A stretch of DNA of 64,000 bases from Comamonas antarctica (GTDB taxonomy: Bacteria; Pseudomonadota; Gammaproteobacteria; Burkholderiales; Burkholderiaceae_C), in the NCBI RefSeq assembly GCF_013363755.1, contig NZ_CP054841.1, positions 578,988 through 642,987 on the forward strand. Reading direction: 5' to 3'. The translations under genes were made by a program, and so were the position numbers. Of the stretch, positions 19,147 through 27,867 are shown piece by piece; positions within the stretch are counted from its first letter, which is position 1; every line of letters starts with the position of its first letter. The notes under the pieces are model-generated. The model worked only from the letters and a program-made list of their open reading frames with translations, did not search any database and had not been told where the DNA came from.

Positions 19147-21270
19147 ATGCCCGACGCCCTTGGCCTGCCCCCCGGCCCGCCCATCGACCGCCTCCAAGTC
19201 GTCGATATCGAAGAAGACCCGCCCGCGCCGGAGGCGGCAGAGCGCCCGAAGCGCCGGCGCGGCCGCCCGCCGGGCGCAAAAGCCAGGATCGCCAGCGCCG
19301 GCGCGCGCATCTCCGCGAGCGAGACCTCGTTCATGCGCGCGGTGCTGCAGGGCGTCGATGAAAAGCTGGCCGCCAACCGCTACCTGCTGCATCTGGGCAG
19401 CATGGACCGGCGCGCCGCGGGCAGCTATCGCGAACAGCTGCAGCAGCGCATCAAACTGGCGCTGCTGAACCTGCCCGAACACCTGCCCCAGCGCGAGCAG
19501 GGCCCGCGCATCCTGGCGCAGCTGCTGGCGCGGCCCGAGCCCACGCCCGAGCTGCCGACGCTGGAGGAATTCGCCCAGGGCTTTGCCGAGGACATGTTCA
19601 GCGAGAAGGAGCTGATCGCGCTGTACCGCGAGCAGCTCGACGACCGTTTTGGCGAGTCCGGCCAGCGCGCCGGCCCCACGGCCGCCGAGATCCTGCGCGG
19701 CAAGCTCGAGGCGCTGCACTGGGTGCAGCTGCATGTCGCCCAGCACCCGCAGCCCGGCGACCCGACGCAGCTCTGGCTCGATGCGGCCATCTGCGCCAAG
19801 CTGCGCGTGCATGGCGTGCTGAGCCTGAGCGATGCCATCGGCTGGATCAACCTGCAGGGCCGGCGCTGGCACGCGCAGCTGCCCGGCGTCGGCCGCACGC
19901 GCGCGCAGCGCCTGCTGCTGTGGCTCAGCGACCACCAGGAGGCGATTGGCGTGCGCATCCACCACCGGATCGCGCAGGAGATGATCTACGCCGAGTTCAC
20001 GCCCGCGGCCAGCCTGCTGCCCGAGACGCTGGGCAGTGCGCGCGGCACGCCCGAGATGTTCGGCCTGGTGCCGCTCGAAAGCCTGGCTTGGCCGCTCGAT
20101 CTGCTGGGCGACGACGGCCTGTTCCGCTCGCACCGCCCCAACACGCTCAAGGCGCACACCGACCGCGAGGCGGTGCAGGCCTGGTTTGCCACGCTGGCCG
20201 AGAAATCCGCGGCGACGCAGGACAGCTACCGGCGCGCCGTCGAACGGCTGGTGCTGTGGGCGCTGGTCGAGCGCCGCACCCACCTGTCGTCGCTGGCGAC
20301 CGAGGATTTCATTGCCTTCAAGGCCTTTTTGCGCGCGCCGCCCGCGCACTGGTGCCAGAAGGCGCCGGTCACCAAGGGATCGGAGGACTGGCGCCCGCTG
20401 CGCGGCCCGCTGGCCGACCTGAGCATCCAGCAGACCATGAGCGCGATCGCCACCATGTACCGCGACTGGCATGCGAGCGGCTACCTCGATGCCAATGCGG
20501 TGGCCAGCGTGCGCGGCAGCAAGCGCCGGGACATGCAGATGGATGTGATGCGCTCGTTCTCCAACGAGGCGCTGCAGGCCATCCGCACGACGCTGCAGGA
20601 GATGCCCGACGGTCCGGTCAAGCGCCGGCTGCGCGCCGCCATCTTGCTGCTGCAGACCGCGGGCCTGCGCCGCGCCGAGGCCGTCAACATGACCTGGGGC
20701 CATATCGAGCGCGTGCGCCTGGACAACATGGAGTCCGACATCTGGGCGCTGCGCTTTGCCGGCAAGGGCAAGCGCGAACGCATGGTGCCGCTCAAGCCCG
20801 AGACGCTGCAGGCGCTCGAAGCCCATTACCAGGACCGCCTGGCACTGATTGAATCCGGCGCGCTGGCCAGCTACGCCGGGATGCCCAAAAAGGACTGCCC
20901 GCTGCTGGGCGTGCTGGACGAGCGCCTGGCGCTGGGCCACGCCGGCACCGTCGGCGACCTGGCCTCGAACGCGCGCCGCGAAACCAATGCCACCGGCGCG
21001 CTGTCGGCGGCGCGGCTGCATGGCGTGCTCAAGCAGTTCTTCCGCCAGGTGCAGCAGCAGCCCGGCGCGGGCGACACCGATTTCCTCAAGGCCTCGGCGC
21101 ACTGGCTGCGCCACACCTTTGCGCACCAGTCGCTGCGCTCGAGCGGCAAGGACCTGGCCGTGGTCCAGCAACTGCTGGGCCATGCCGACATCTCCACGAC
21201 CGGCATCTACGTCAAGGCCGACATGTCCTCGCGCGTGGCCGCCGTGCTGGGCGTGGAAGCCGCGGTCTGA
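19147..21270 (+). CDS. Large tyrosine recombinase with DUF3701-type N-terminal region
   Basis: A 707-residue site-specific recombinase, about twice XerC/D length. A basic, low-complexity N-terminus (ERPKRRRGRPPGAKAR) precedes a DUF3701-like region (about 60-265). That region includes an HhH-like LPGVGRTRAQRLLLW. A SAM-like core-binding domain (about 335-470) follows. The catalytic domain has Arg in GLRRAEAVN (about 508), Lys in GKGKRERMVPL, the HWLRHTF box (652-658), LLGHADISTTGIYV, and nucleophile Tyr near 688. All catalytic residues are present. It ends 11 bases before crcB. It may resolve replicon multimers or mobilise a cassette; no att sites were identified. Confidence 0.9.
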   Translation: MPDALGLPPGPPIDRLQVVDIEEDPPAPEAAERPKRRRGRPPGAKARIASAGARISASETSFMRAVLQGVDEKLAANRYLLHLGSMDRRAAGSYREQLQQRIKLALLNLPEHLPQREQGPRILAQLLARPEPTPELPTLEEFAQGFAEDMFSEKELIALYREQLDDRFGESGQRAGPTAAEILRGKLEALHWVQLHVAQHPQPGDPTQLWLDAAICAKLRVHGVLSLSDAIGWINLQGRRWHAQLPGVGRTRAQRLLLWLSDHQEAIGVRIHHRIAQEMIYAEFTPAASLLPETLGSARGTPEMFGLVPLESLAWPLDLLGDDGLFRSHRPNTLKAHTDREAVQAWFATLAEKSAATQDSYRRAVERLVLWALVERRTHLSSLATEDFIAFKAFLRAPPAHWCQKAPVTKGSEDWRPLRGPLADLSIQQTMSAIATMYRDWHASGYLDANAVASVRGSKRRDMQMDVMRSFSNEALQAIRTTLQEMPDGPVKRRLRAAILLLQTAGLRRAEAVNMTWGHIERVRLDNMESDIWALRFAGKGKRERMVPLKPETLQALEAHYQDRLALIESGALASYAGMPKKDCPLLGVLDERLALGHAGTVGDLASNARRETNATGALSAARLHGVLKQFFRQVQQQPGAGDTDFLKASAHWLRHTFAHQSLRSSGKDLAVVQQLLGHADISTTGIYVKADMSSRVAAVLGVEAAV

Positions 21271-21281
21271 GGGGGCAAGGC

Positions 21282-21656
21282 ATGGAATTCCTGCTGGTGT
21301 TTCTCGGCGGCGGCCTGGGCTCGGCCGCGCGCCATGGCGCCAACCTGCTGGCCGCGCGCTGGCTCGGCACGCAGTATCCGCTGGGCACGCTGGGCATCAA
21401 CGTGCTGGGCGCGTTTGCCATGGGCGCGGTGGTCGAGTACGGGGCCGCGCGCAGCGGCCTGTCGCCGCAGGCGCGGCTGTTTCTCACCACCGGCATCCTG
21501 GGCGGCTTCACGACCTTCTCGACCTTTGCGCTCGAGATCGGCGCACTGCAGCTGCGCGGCGAGATCGCGGCGTCCATCCTTTATGCGCTGGGCACGCTGG
21601 TGCTGGGTGTCGCCGGGCTGTATGCGGGCATGGCGCTGGTGCGGGCGCTGCAGTAG
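21282..21656 (+). CDS. crcB: CrcB/Fluc fluoride ion channel
   Basis: A 124-residue protein with four membrane helices and the CrcB signatures GGGLGSAARHGAN (residues 8-20), GTLGINVLGAF (31-41) and the central GGFTTFSTFALE (about 72-83). It exports fluoride as a dual-topology dimer in the inner membrane. It lies 11 bases after the recombinase, so it is likely co-transcribed; no fluoride riboswitch is visible upstream. Confidence 0.95.
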   Translation: MEFLLVFLGGGLGSAARHGANLLAARWLGTQYPLGTLGINVLGAFAMGAVVEYGAARSGLSPQARLFLTTGILGGFTTFSTFALEIGALQLRGEIAASILYALGTLVLGVAGLYAGMALVRALQ

Positions 21657-21735
21657 GCGGCTGGTCGCGCGCGCAATCCGGGACCGCCACAGGGTCGGCA
21701 GGCCGGCTTGCCGGCGCGGCGCCATAATGCGCCAC

Positions 21736-21758
21736 CGCTATCCCTTTGTGGAATAGCG
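21736..21758 (+). promoter_or_regulatory. Palindromic operator upstream of trmO-like gene
   Basis: CGCTATCCC and GGAATAGCG arms around TTTGT, one mismatch from symmetry. It is the same motif as the perfect palindrome upstream of modA. It lies just downstream of a -10-like CATAAT and 18 bases before the ATG, a position suited to a repressor. Confidence 0.55.
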
Positions 21759-21775
21759 AAACCGGGACATCCTCC

Positions 21776-22303
21776 ATGATCCACCAGCCGCTTCCCTCCC
21801 CGCCCATCGCGATGCAGCCCATAGGCTTTGTGCGCAGTCCGTTCCAGTCGCTGCAGGGCATGCCCATCCAGACCGCGGCCGCGGCGCATGCCGAGGGCTG
21901 GCTCGATGTGCTGCCGGCGTTCCAGCCCGGGCTGCGCGATATCGAGGGCTTCGAATACCTGGTTCTGCTCACGCATCTGCACCAGGCCGGCGAGCAACTG
22001 GAGGTCGTGCCGTTCATGGACACCGTGCGCCACGGCGTGTTTGCCACGCGCGCGCCGGCGCGGCCCAACCGCATCGGCCTGTCCATCGTCCGGCTGCTGC
22101 GGGTCTGCGGCGGCCAGCTGCATTTCGCGGGCAACGACATGCTCGACGGCACGCCGGTCTTGGACATCAAGCCCTATGTGCCCGCGCTCGACGTGCGCCA
22201 GACCGAGCGCATCGGCTGGTTCGAGCAGGGACTGGAGCGCTTGCCAACCACGCTTTCCGACGAACGCGCGTTGTCGCCGGACGCCGTTGCCGCCAGGACT
22301 TGA
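21776..22303 (+). CDS. TrmO-family (YaeB/VirR) tRNA methyltransferase-like protein
   Basis: A 175-residue protein of the COG1720 family: PIGFVRSPFQ at residues 14-23, then YLVLLTHLHQA, GVFATRAPARPNRIGLS (about 90-106) and the C-terminal DGTPVLDIKPYVP. E. coli TrmO is a SAM-dependent methyltransferase for N6-threonylcarbamoyladenosine in tRNA. This shorter form lacks the extra C-terminal domain. It shares a palindromic operator with modABC, which follows, suggesting a link to molybdenum or oxyanion metabolism rather than plain tRNA maintenance. Confidence 0.85.
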   Translation: MIHQPLPSPPIAMQPIGFVRSPFQSLQGMPIQTAAAAHAEGWLDVLPAFQPGLRDIEGFEYLVLLTHLHQAGEQLEVVPFMDTVRHGVFATRAPARPNRIGLSIVRLLRVCGGQLHFAGNDMLDGTPVLDIKPYVPALDVRQTERIGWFEQGLERLPTTLSDERALSPDAVAART

Positions 22304-22334
22304 GCTCGCTCCAAGGTCGGATACCTCTTGTTAT

Positions 22335-22367
22335 GATTTCGCTATTCCGTTTTGGAATAGCGAAATC
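22335..22367 (+). promoter_or_regulatory. Perfect inverted repeat upstream of modA
   Basis: Perfect 14-bp arms GATTTCGCTATTCC and GGAATAGCGAAATC around GTTTT, ending 12 bases before the modA ATG and overlapping a possible -10 (TATGAT). The TTCC-N5-GGAA core also satisfies the LysR T-N11-A rule, but placement favours repression. No modE gene is in the window. Confidence 0.65.
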
Positions 22368-22379
22368 AAAGGATCCGAG

Positions 22380-23144
22380 ATGACTGCTTCTTCCCGCTGG
22401 CTGCTGAAGGCCACCCTGCTGACGGCATTTTCCCTGGGCGCGGTGGCCGTGCAGGCGCAGGAGCTGACGGTTTCCGCCGCCGCCAGCCTGACCAATGCCT
22501 TCCAGGCCGTGGGCCAGGCGTTCGAGAAGGCCCATCCCGGCACCCGGCTGACGTTCAACTTCGCCGCCTCGGGTCCGCTGCTGGCGCAGATCCAGCAGGG
22601 CGCACCCGTGGACGTGTTTGCCTCGGCCGACCAGGAAACCATGGACCGCGCGGCCAAGGCCAGGCTGCTGGCCGAAGGCACGCGCGCCGACTTCGCGCGC
22701 AACACGCTGGTGCTGATCGTGCCCGCCTCGGCCAGCCATGTGCCGCAACAGCTCGCCGACCTGAATGGCGCCGCCTACAAGCGCATCGCCACCGGCACCC
22801 CCAGCTCGGTGCCCGTGGGCCGCTACACCATGGCTTCGGTGCAGGATGCAGGCCTGGCTTCGGCGCTGGAATCGAAGTGGATCTACGGCGAAAGCGTGCG
22901 CCAGGTGCTGAACTACGTCGCGCGCGCCGAAGTCGACGCCGGCTTCGTCTACCGCACCGACGCGCTGATCGAGAAGGACAAGACGCGCATTGCGCTCACC
23001 GTGCCCACGGCCACGCCCGTGAGCTACCCGATCGCGCAGGTCGCCGCCAGCAGGAACGCGGCGCTGGGCAAGGACTTCATTGCCTTCGTGCGCAGCGCTG
23101 CGGGCCAGCAGATCCTCGAAGGCTTTGGCTTTTCCAAACCCTGA
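22380..23144 (+). CDS. modA: Molybdate ABC transporter, periplasmic binding protein ModA
   Basis: A 254-residue protein with a cleavable signal peptide (cut near VQAQELTV). Mature-protein ModA motifs are VSAAASLTNAF, FNFAASGPLLAQIQQGAPVDVFASAD and NTLVLIVP. In the C-terminal half ATGTPSSVPVGRYT and the oxyanion-binding VDAGFVYRTDA appear. It captures molybdate or tungstate for ModBC. It begins the modABC operon and sits immediately after the palindromic operator. Confidence 0.95.
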   Translation: MTASSRWLLKATLLTAFSLGAVAVQAQELTVSAAASLTNAFQAVGQAFEKAHPGTRLTFNFAASGPLLAQIQQGAPVDVFASADQETMDRAAKARLLAEGTRADFARNTLVLIVPASASHVPQQLADLNGAAYKRIATGTPSSVPVGRYTMASVQDAGLASALESKWIYGESVRQVLNYVARAEVDAGFVYRTDALIEKDKTRIALTVPTATPVSYPIAQVAASRNAALGKDFIAFVRSAAGQQILEGFGFSKP

Positions 23145-23162
23145 TCACCCGGCGCCCCCACC

Positions 23163-23816
23163 GTGCTGACCCCTCTTTGGCTGACGCTCAAGATCGCGCT
23201 GCTGGCGACGCTGCTGGCCGGCGCGGCCGGCATCGCGCTGGGCTGGTGGATGTCGCAGCGCCGCTTCGCGGGCAAGAACTTCGTCGATGCGCTGCTGATG
23301 CTGCCGATGGTGCTGCCGCCCACGGTGCTGGGCTACTACCTGATCGTGCTGATCGGGCGCAATGGCGTGCTGGGCCAGTACCTCGACCGCTGGTTCGGCA
23401 TCAATCTGATGTTCACCTGGCAGGGCGCGGTGATCGCTGCCGCGCTGGTGTCGCTGCCGCTGGTCTACAAGGCCGCGCGCGCGGCGTTCGAGGACGTCGA
23501 CGCGCGCTATCCGCATGCCGCGCGCACGCTCGGCGCGGGCGAGTTCGAGACCTTTGTGCGCATCACGCTGCCGCTGGCGGTGCGCGGCATCACGGCCGGG
23601 CTGATGCTGGCGTTCGCGCGCGCGATGGGCGAGTTCGGCGCGACGCTGATGATTGCCGGCAACCTGCCGGGCAAGACGCAGACGCTGTCGATCGCGATCT
23701 ACGATGCGGTGCAGGCCGGCAACGATGCGCAGGCGCTGTGGCTCACGCTGGTGATCTCGGCCGTGTGCGTGGTGGTGCTGGTCGTCTCCAGCCGGCTGCT
23801 GCAGGCAAGGCATTGA
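23163..23816 (+). CDS. modB: Molybdate ABC transporter, permease ModB
   Basis: A 217-residue inner-membrane permease with five or six hydrophobic helices. MVLPPTVLGYYLI (about 48-60) is typical of ModB, and the EAA loop AARTLGAGEFETFVRITLPLAVRG (about 119-142) couples it to the ATPase. The start lies 18 bases after modA and the stop 1 base before modC. Confidence 0.95.
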   Translation: MLTPLWLTLKIALLATLLAGAAGIALGWWMSQRRFAGKNFVDALLMLPMVLPPTVLGYYLIVLIGRNGVLGQYLDRWFGINLMFTWQGAVIAAALVSLPLVYKAARAAFEDVDARYPHAARTLGAGEFETFVRITLPLAVRGITAGLMLAFARAMGEFGATLMIAGNLPGKTQTLSIAIYDAVQAGNDAQALWLTLVISAVCVVVLVVSSRLLQARH

Positions 23817-23817
23817 C

Positions 23818-24519
23818 ATGACGCAGATCACTCCCGTACTGGACCTTCACTTGCAGGCGACGCTCTCGTCGCCGGACCGCACTTTCGTGCTCGATGCGCG
23901 CTTCACTTCCACGGCCGCGCGCACCGCGCTGATCGGCGCCTCGGGCTCGGGCAAGTCCACGCTGCTGATGGCGATTGCCGGACTGGCTGCGCAGGCGCAC
24001 GGCCATGTGCGCGTGAGCGGCCACACGCTCCTGGACACCGCGCGCGGCATCGATCTGCCCACACGCGAACGCCGCATCGGCGTGGTGTTTCAGGACTATG
24101 CGCTGTTTCCGCACCTGACGGTGGAGCAGAACCTGGCCTTCGGGCTGTGCCGGCTGGGCCAGCGCCCCGACGCGGCGCAGCGCGAGCGCATCGATGCGCT
24201 GGTGCGCCAGTTCGGCCTGGAGGCCTTGCGCGCTGCGCTGCCGCGCCATCTGTCGGGCGGGCAGCGCCAGCGCGTGGCGCTGGCGCGCGCGCTTGCGCCC
24301 CAGCCCCGGCTGCTGCTGCTCGACGAACCGCTGTCGGCGCTCGATACGCAGTTGCGCGTGCGCCTGCGCGCAGAGCTCGCCGAGATGCTCGAGCGCGTGC
24401 AGATTCCGGTGCTGCTGGTGACGCACGACCCGAGCGATGTCGAGGCGCTGGCCCAGGCCGTGGTGCAGCTCGACGCGGGCCGCGTGGCGCGTGTGGACCT
24501 TGCGCGCATGCCGGCGTGA
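23818..24519 (+). CDS. modC: Molybdate ABC transporter, ATP-binding protein ModC, short form lacking TOBE
   Basis: A 233-residue ABC ATPase. Walker A GASGSGKST is at 40-48, the Q-loop at VVFQDYALFPHL, the signature LSGGQRQRVALARAL near 145, Walker B LLLLDEPLSALD near 166, and the switch histidine in LVTHDPSDVEAL. Full-length ModC proteins have a C-terminal molybdate-binding TOBE domain of about 120 residues; here the protein ends after the nucleotide-binding domain, so feedback by intracellular molybdate through ModC should be absent. A strong terminator follows. Confidence 0.93.
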   Translation: MTQITPVLDLHLQATLSSPDRTFVLDARFTSTAARTALIGASGSGKSTLLMAIAGLAAQAHGHVRVSGHTLLDTARGIDLPTRERRIGVVFQDYALFPHLTVEQNLAFGLCRLGQRPDAAQRERIDALVRQFGLEALRAALPRHLSGGQRQRVALARALAPQPRLLLLDEPLSALDTQLRVRLRAELAEMLERVQIPVLLVTHDPSDVEALAQAVVQLDAGRVARVDLARMPA

Positions 24520-24536
24520 TCGCATCGCAGGAATTG

Positions 24537-24574
24537 AAAAAGCCCCCGTTTCGCCAGAAACAAGGGCTTTTTTT
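24537..24574 (+). terminator. Rho-independent terminator after modABC
   Basis: An AAAAAGCCC..GTTTC stem pairs with GAAAC..GGGCTTTTTTT around the loop GCCA, ending in a run of seven T. The A-rich left arm makes it potentially bidirectional, also serving the convergent lipoprotein gene. Confidence 0.9.
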
Positions 24575-24617
24575 CTGCGCGTGACAGGCCGGCGAATGCC
24601 GGCTCGTCCTGCGCCGC

Positions 24618-25814
24618 TTAAAGCTTCACGGCCTTGATGCTGCTTTCGGCGGTGCAGGTCTTGGTGATGCTGTTGAGCGTCCAGCTGTTGGTCACGCTGT
24701 CCGTCGAGGTGCCGGTAAGGGCGCCGGTTTGCGCGTCCAGCTTCAGGCGCATGGTGCCGGTGCTCTCGCTGTAGTAGGTGGTCACGGCATTGGACAGCGA
24801 CACGGAGCGCGGCTCCAGCAGCCGGAACTGCACTTCACCGGTGCGGGCGTTGAAATCGCCCGGGAGGTAGCCGGTCAGGCCGCCTTCCTGCACGCGCACC
24901 ATCGCCGTACCGCGCTGGGCATTCAGCGCAATGTCGATCACCTCGCTCTCGTTTTCGGCGGGACTGGTGCAGTAGAGGCTGGCCTGCATGCCGCCCGCAA
25001 ACACCACCTCGGGCGCGGGAACATTCTGGGACACGACGGTGCTGGTGTACTGGTAGCGCACGAACACATTGCCGCTGTTTTCAGCCAGGTCGGTGAGCAC
25101 CGCCTGCACGATGTTGGCATTGCCGGACTGCAGCAGCCATTCGCCTGCCGTCCGGCCCGTGGTGCCCAGGGGCTTGTTCTGCACTGCGGCCGCCGCCAGC
25201 TGCAGCGTGTCGGTGGTCGCGCCGCCCAGCAGCCCGCCGGCCTGGCCGTTGAAATCAACCACGGCCTTGATGACCGCCGCCACGCCCAGCGAGGCGGCCA
25301 CGGAAGGCACATAGGCTTCGCGCTCCGCGCTCGACAGGATGCCGTCGTGGTTGCTGTCGGCCAGCACGAAATCTGCGGTGGTGAAGTGCGTCACGCGCGC
25401 GGCGGGGAGGCTGGTCGCGGTGGCGACGCCGCTGCTGCCCGCGGCGGCAATGACCTGCTCGAGCGTGCCTAGCGTGGACACCAGCTTGATGCCGCCGCTC
25501 TTGCTGGCCACCAGGGTCAGCACGCCGGAGCCAAGGCTGCGCGGCACGGCCAGCGTGTAGTTGCCCTGGGCATCGGTGTCGGCCGAGCAGATGGCGGCAC
25601 TGGCCGCATCGCGCGCCGCGGCGCCGTCGACTTGCAGGCAGACCTTGGCGCCGGCAATCGGCGCGTCGATCACCTGTCCGCTGACGGTCACCGCGCCCGC
25701 GGGAACCGATGCGCCGTTGTCCGCGGCGCTGCCATCACTGCCGCCACCACCACAGGCGCTCAGCAGCGCGGCCAGGCCCAAGGCCGAAAGCTTGTAATTC
25801 ATCGTTGTACGCAT
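24618..25814 (-). CDS. Putative outer-surface lipoprotein, unknown function
   Basis: A 398-residue protein with a lipoprotein signal (LAALLSACGGGG). A carboxypeptidase-like/Big-type segment follows (VTVSGQVIDAPIAGAKVCL, then DAQGNYTLAVP, about residues 40-105), then an EF-hand-like stretch DSNHDGILSSAE (about 170-181). The C-terminal part is beta-rich and Thr/Ser-rich. The fold suggests a secreted carbohydrate- or peptide-binding protein, but I do not recognise the family. Start chosen at the ATG at 25814; the ATG at 25802 is also possible. Confidence 0.8.
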   Translation of the reverse strand: MRTTMNYKLSALGLAALLSACGGGGSDGSAADNGASVPAGAVTVSGQVIDAPIAGAKVCLQVDGAAARDAASAAICSADTDAQGNYTLAVPRSLGSGVLTLVASKSGGIKLVSTLGTLEQVIAAAGSSGVATATSLPAARVTHFTTADFVLADSNHDGILSSAEREAYVPSVAASLGVAAVIKAVVDFNGQAGGLLGGATTDTLQLAAAAVQNKPLGTTGRTAGEWLLQSGNANIVQAVLTDLAENSGNVFVRYQYTSTVVSQNVPAPEVVFAGGMQASLYCTSPAENESEVIDIALNAQRGTAMVRVQEGGLTGYLPGDFNARTGEVQFRLLEPRSVSLSNAVTTYYSESTGTMRLKLDAQTGALTGTSTDSVTNSWTLNSITKTCTAESSIKAVKL

Positions 25815-26102
25815 TGGGGTCTCGTTTTTGTCATGAAAACCCCATGATTGTGACATATGTAACAAGAAGAAATTGCGCTTTTGCGCACGCCAACCAGCTG
25901 CATGAATGGCCCCCAATGCACCGGCATGGCCGCGCAGAATTTACGCCGAATTTATGCGCCTGCCGTCTTGCGGCATGGCAAATTTACGCGCCCTGGGCGA
26001 ACAATGGATTTGGCTATATCGCCTGCCAATCCGATACCCCCATGCTTCGCGTTTCCCCTTTCTTCTCTCCACCCGCCCCGGACCTTCACGGAGTGCTGCA
26101 CC

Positions 26103-27857
26103 ATGCTTGAATGGGGCTTGTTTCTCGCGTTGCTGCTGGCCCTGGGCTGGCCGCTGGGGCATTACCTCGCGGCCGTCATGCGCGGCGCGCCCATGCGCGG
26201 CGATTGGCTGTTCGGCTGGCTCGAACGTTCGATCTACCGCCTGCTGGGCACGCGCCCCGACATCGGCATGGGCTGGCGCGGCTACGCCGCAGCCTTCTTG
26301 CTGAGCAACCTGCTGCTGGCACTTGCGGTCTGGGGCATCTTCATGACCCAGGCCTGGCTGCCGCTCAATCCCGATGGCGTGCCGAACATGCGCTGGGACC
26401 TGGCGCTGCACAGCATGGTCTCGTTTCTCACCAACACCAACCAGCAGCATTACTCCGGCCAGGCCCAGCTGTCGTATCTGGCGCAGATGACCGGGGTCAT
26501 CGGGCTGCAGGTGGTCACGCCGGTGATGGGCTTGGCCGTGGCCGCGGCCACGCTGCGCGGGTTGCTGGGAGGGGTAGCGCCGAGCGGGCCAGCGCCTAGC
26601 GGGCCAGCGCCACGCGGGTCAGCGCCAACCGCCCCAGGCGCCGCGTCGAGCGGCATCGATGTCGGCAACTACTGGGCCGATGTGGTGCGCGCCACGCTGC
26701 GCTTCGTGCTGCCGCTGTGCCTGCTGCTGTCCTTGCTGCTGACCTCGCAGGGCGTGCCCGCGACGCTGGCCGCCGGCCCCGTCGCGGCTCCGGTCGAGAG
26801 CAGCGCCACGTTCAGGGAGCAGAAGATCCCGCTGGGCCCGGTCGCGCCCATGGTCGCGATCAAGCAGCTGGGCAGCAATGGCGGCGGCTGGTATGGCCCG
26901 AACAGCACGGTGGCGCTGGAGAACCCGACGCCGCTGTCGAACTTCCTGCAGCTGCTGGCCATCGCGCTGATTCCGGTGTCCATCATCTTCATGATCGCGC
27001 CGTTCACCGGCCGGCGCCGGTTTGGCGCCCTGGTGTTCGGCAGCATGCTGTGCCTGTCGCTGCTGTCCACGGGGTTCTCGCTCTGGTCGGAGGCCCATTC
27101 CGCCACTGCCGCCGACAGCGCGCTGATGGAGGGCAAGGAACTGCGCCTGGGCGCCGAGGCCGCGGCGCTGTGGGCCGCGACGACCACGCAGGTCAACAAC
27201 GGCTCGGTCAACCTGATGCTGGATTCGGCCGCGCCGCTGACCGGCCTGGCGGCCCTGAGCAACATGCTGATCAATGCGATCTGGGGCGGCGTCGGCTGCG
27301 GGCTGCAGCAGTTCATCGTCCACCTGCTGCTGAGCGTGTTCCTGGCGGGGCTGATGACCGGGCGCACGCCGGAGCTGTTCGGCCGCAAGATCGAGGCACC
27401 CGAGGTGCGGCTGCTGGCGGTGCTGGTGCTGTGGCAGCCGCTGGTGATCCTGGGCTTCACCGCGGTGGCGCTGGCCGTGCCCGGCCTGGCCGGCAACTCC
27501 AACCCGGGCTTCCACGGCCTGAGCCAGGTGTTCTACGAATATGTCTCGGCGTTTGCCAACAATGGCTCGGGCTTCGAGGGCCTGGCCGACAACACGCTCT
27601 GGTGGAACCTCAGCGCGGCCTTCGTGCTGGCCGCGGGCCGCTATCCGGCGCTGCTGATTCCGCTGGCGCTTGCGGCCATGCTGGCGCGCAAGCGCCGCGC
27701 GCCCGAAAGCCCGGGCAGCCTGCAGGTGGAGACTCCCACCTTCGCGCTCACGCTGACCGCCATCGTTGTGATTCTCACGCTGCTGCAATTCATGCCGGTG
27801 CTGGTGCTCGGCCCGGTGGCCGACCATCTGGCCCTCGCGCCGCTGCGCGCGCCCTGA
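26103..27857 (+). CDS. kdpA: Potassium-transporting ATPase, KdpA subunit with a repeat insertion
   Basis: A 584-residue polytopic subunit that forms the K+ path of the high-affinity KdpFABC pump. Selectivity-filter and family motifs include [14 protein letters not shown] (about 108-121), [12 protein letters not shown] (about 258-269), [16 protein letters not shown] and the C-terminal [18 protein letters not shown] Pro/Ala/Ser-rich insertion encoded by four 15-base repeats (about residues 159-178) interrupts a cytoplasmic loop that is shorter in E. coli. No kdpF is visible upstream. It starts the kdpABC-orf-kdpDE run. Confidence 0.96.
   Translation: MLEWGLFLALLLALGWPLGHYLAAVMRGAPMRGDWLFGWLERSIYRLLGTRPDIGMGWRGYAAAFLLSNLLLALAVWGIFMTQAWLPLNPDGVPNMRWDLALHSMVSFLTNTNQQHYSGQAQLSYLAQMTGVIGLQVVTPVMGLAVAAATLRGLLGGVAPSGPAPSGPAPRGSAPTAPGAASSGIDVGNYWADVVRATLRFVLPLCLLLSLLLTSQGVPATLAAGPVAAPVESSATFREQKIPLGPVAPMVAIKQLGSNGGGWYGPNSTVALENPTPLSNFLQLLAIALIPVSIIFMIAPFTGRRRFGALVFGSMLCLSLLSTGFSLWSEAHSATAADSALMEGKELRLGAEAAALWAATTTQVNNGSVNLMLDSAAPLTGLAALSNMLINAIWGGVGCGLQQFIVHLLLSVFLAGLMTGRTPELFGRKIEAPEVRLLAVLVLWQPLVILGFTAVALAVPGLAGNSNPGFHGLSQVFYEYVSAFANNGSGFEGLADNTLWWNLSAAFVLAAGRYPALLIPLALAAMLARKRRAPESPGSLQVETPTFALTLTAIVVILTLLQFMPVLVLGPVADHLALAPLRAP
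26577..26636 (+). repeat. Four 15-base tandem repeats inside kdpA
   Basis: Consecutive units starting GCGCC at 26577, 26592, 26607 and 26622, the first two differing by one base and the others diverging. They encode [15 protein letters not shown] and APTAP. Such in-frame repeats can change length by slippage without breaking the frame. Confidence 0.85.
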
Positions 27858-27867
27858 AGGAAACTCC

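Noticed and set aside
18502..21183. An 893-codon open frame on the minus strand
   Set aside because: It is antisense to the tyrosine recombinase, which has complete catalytic motifs; the shadow has none.
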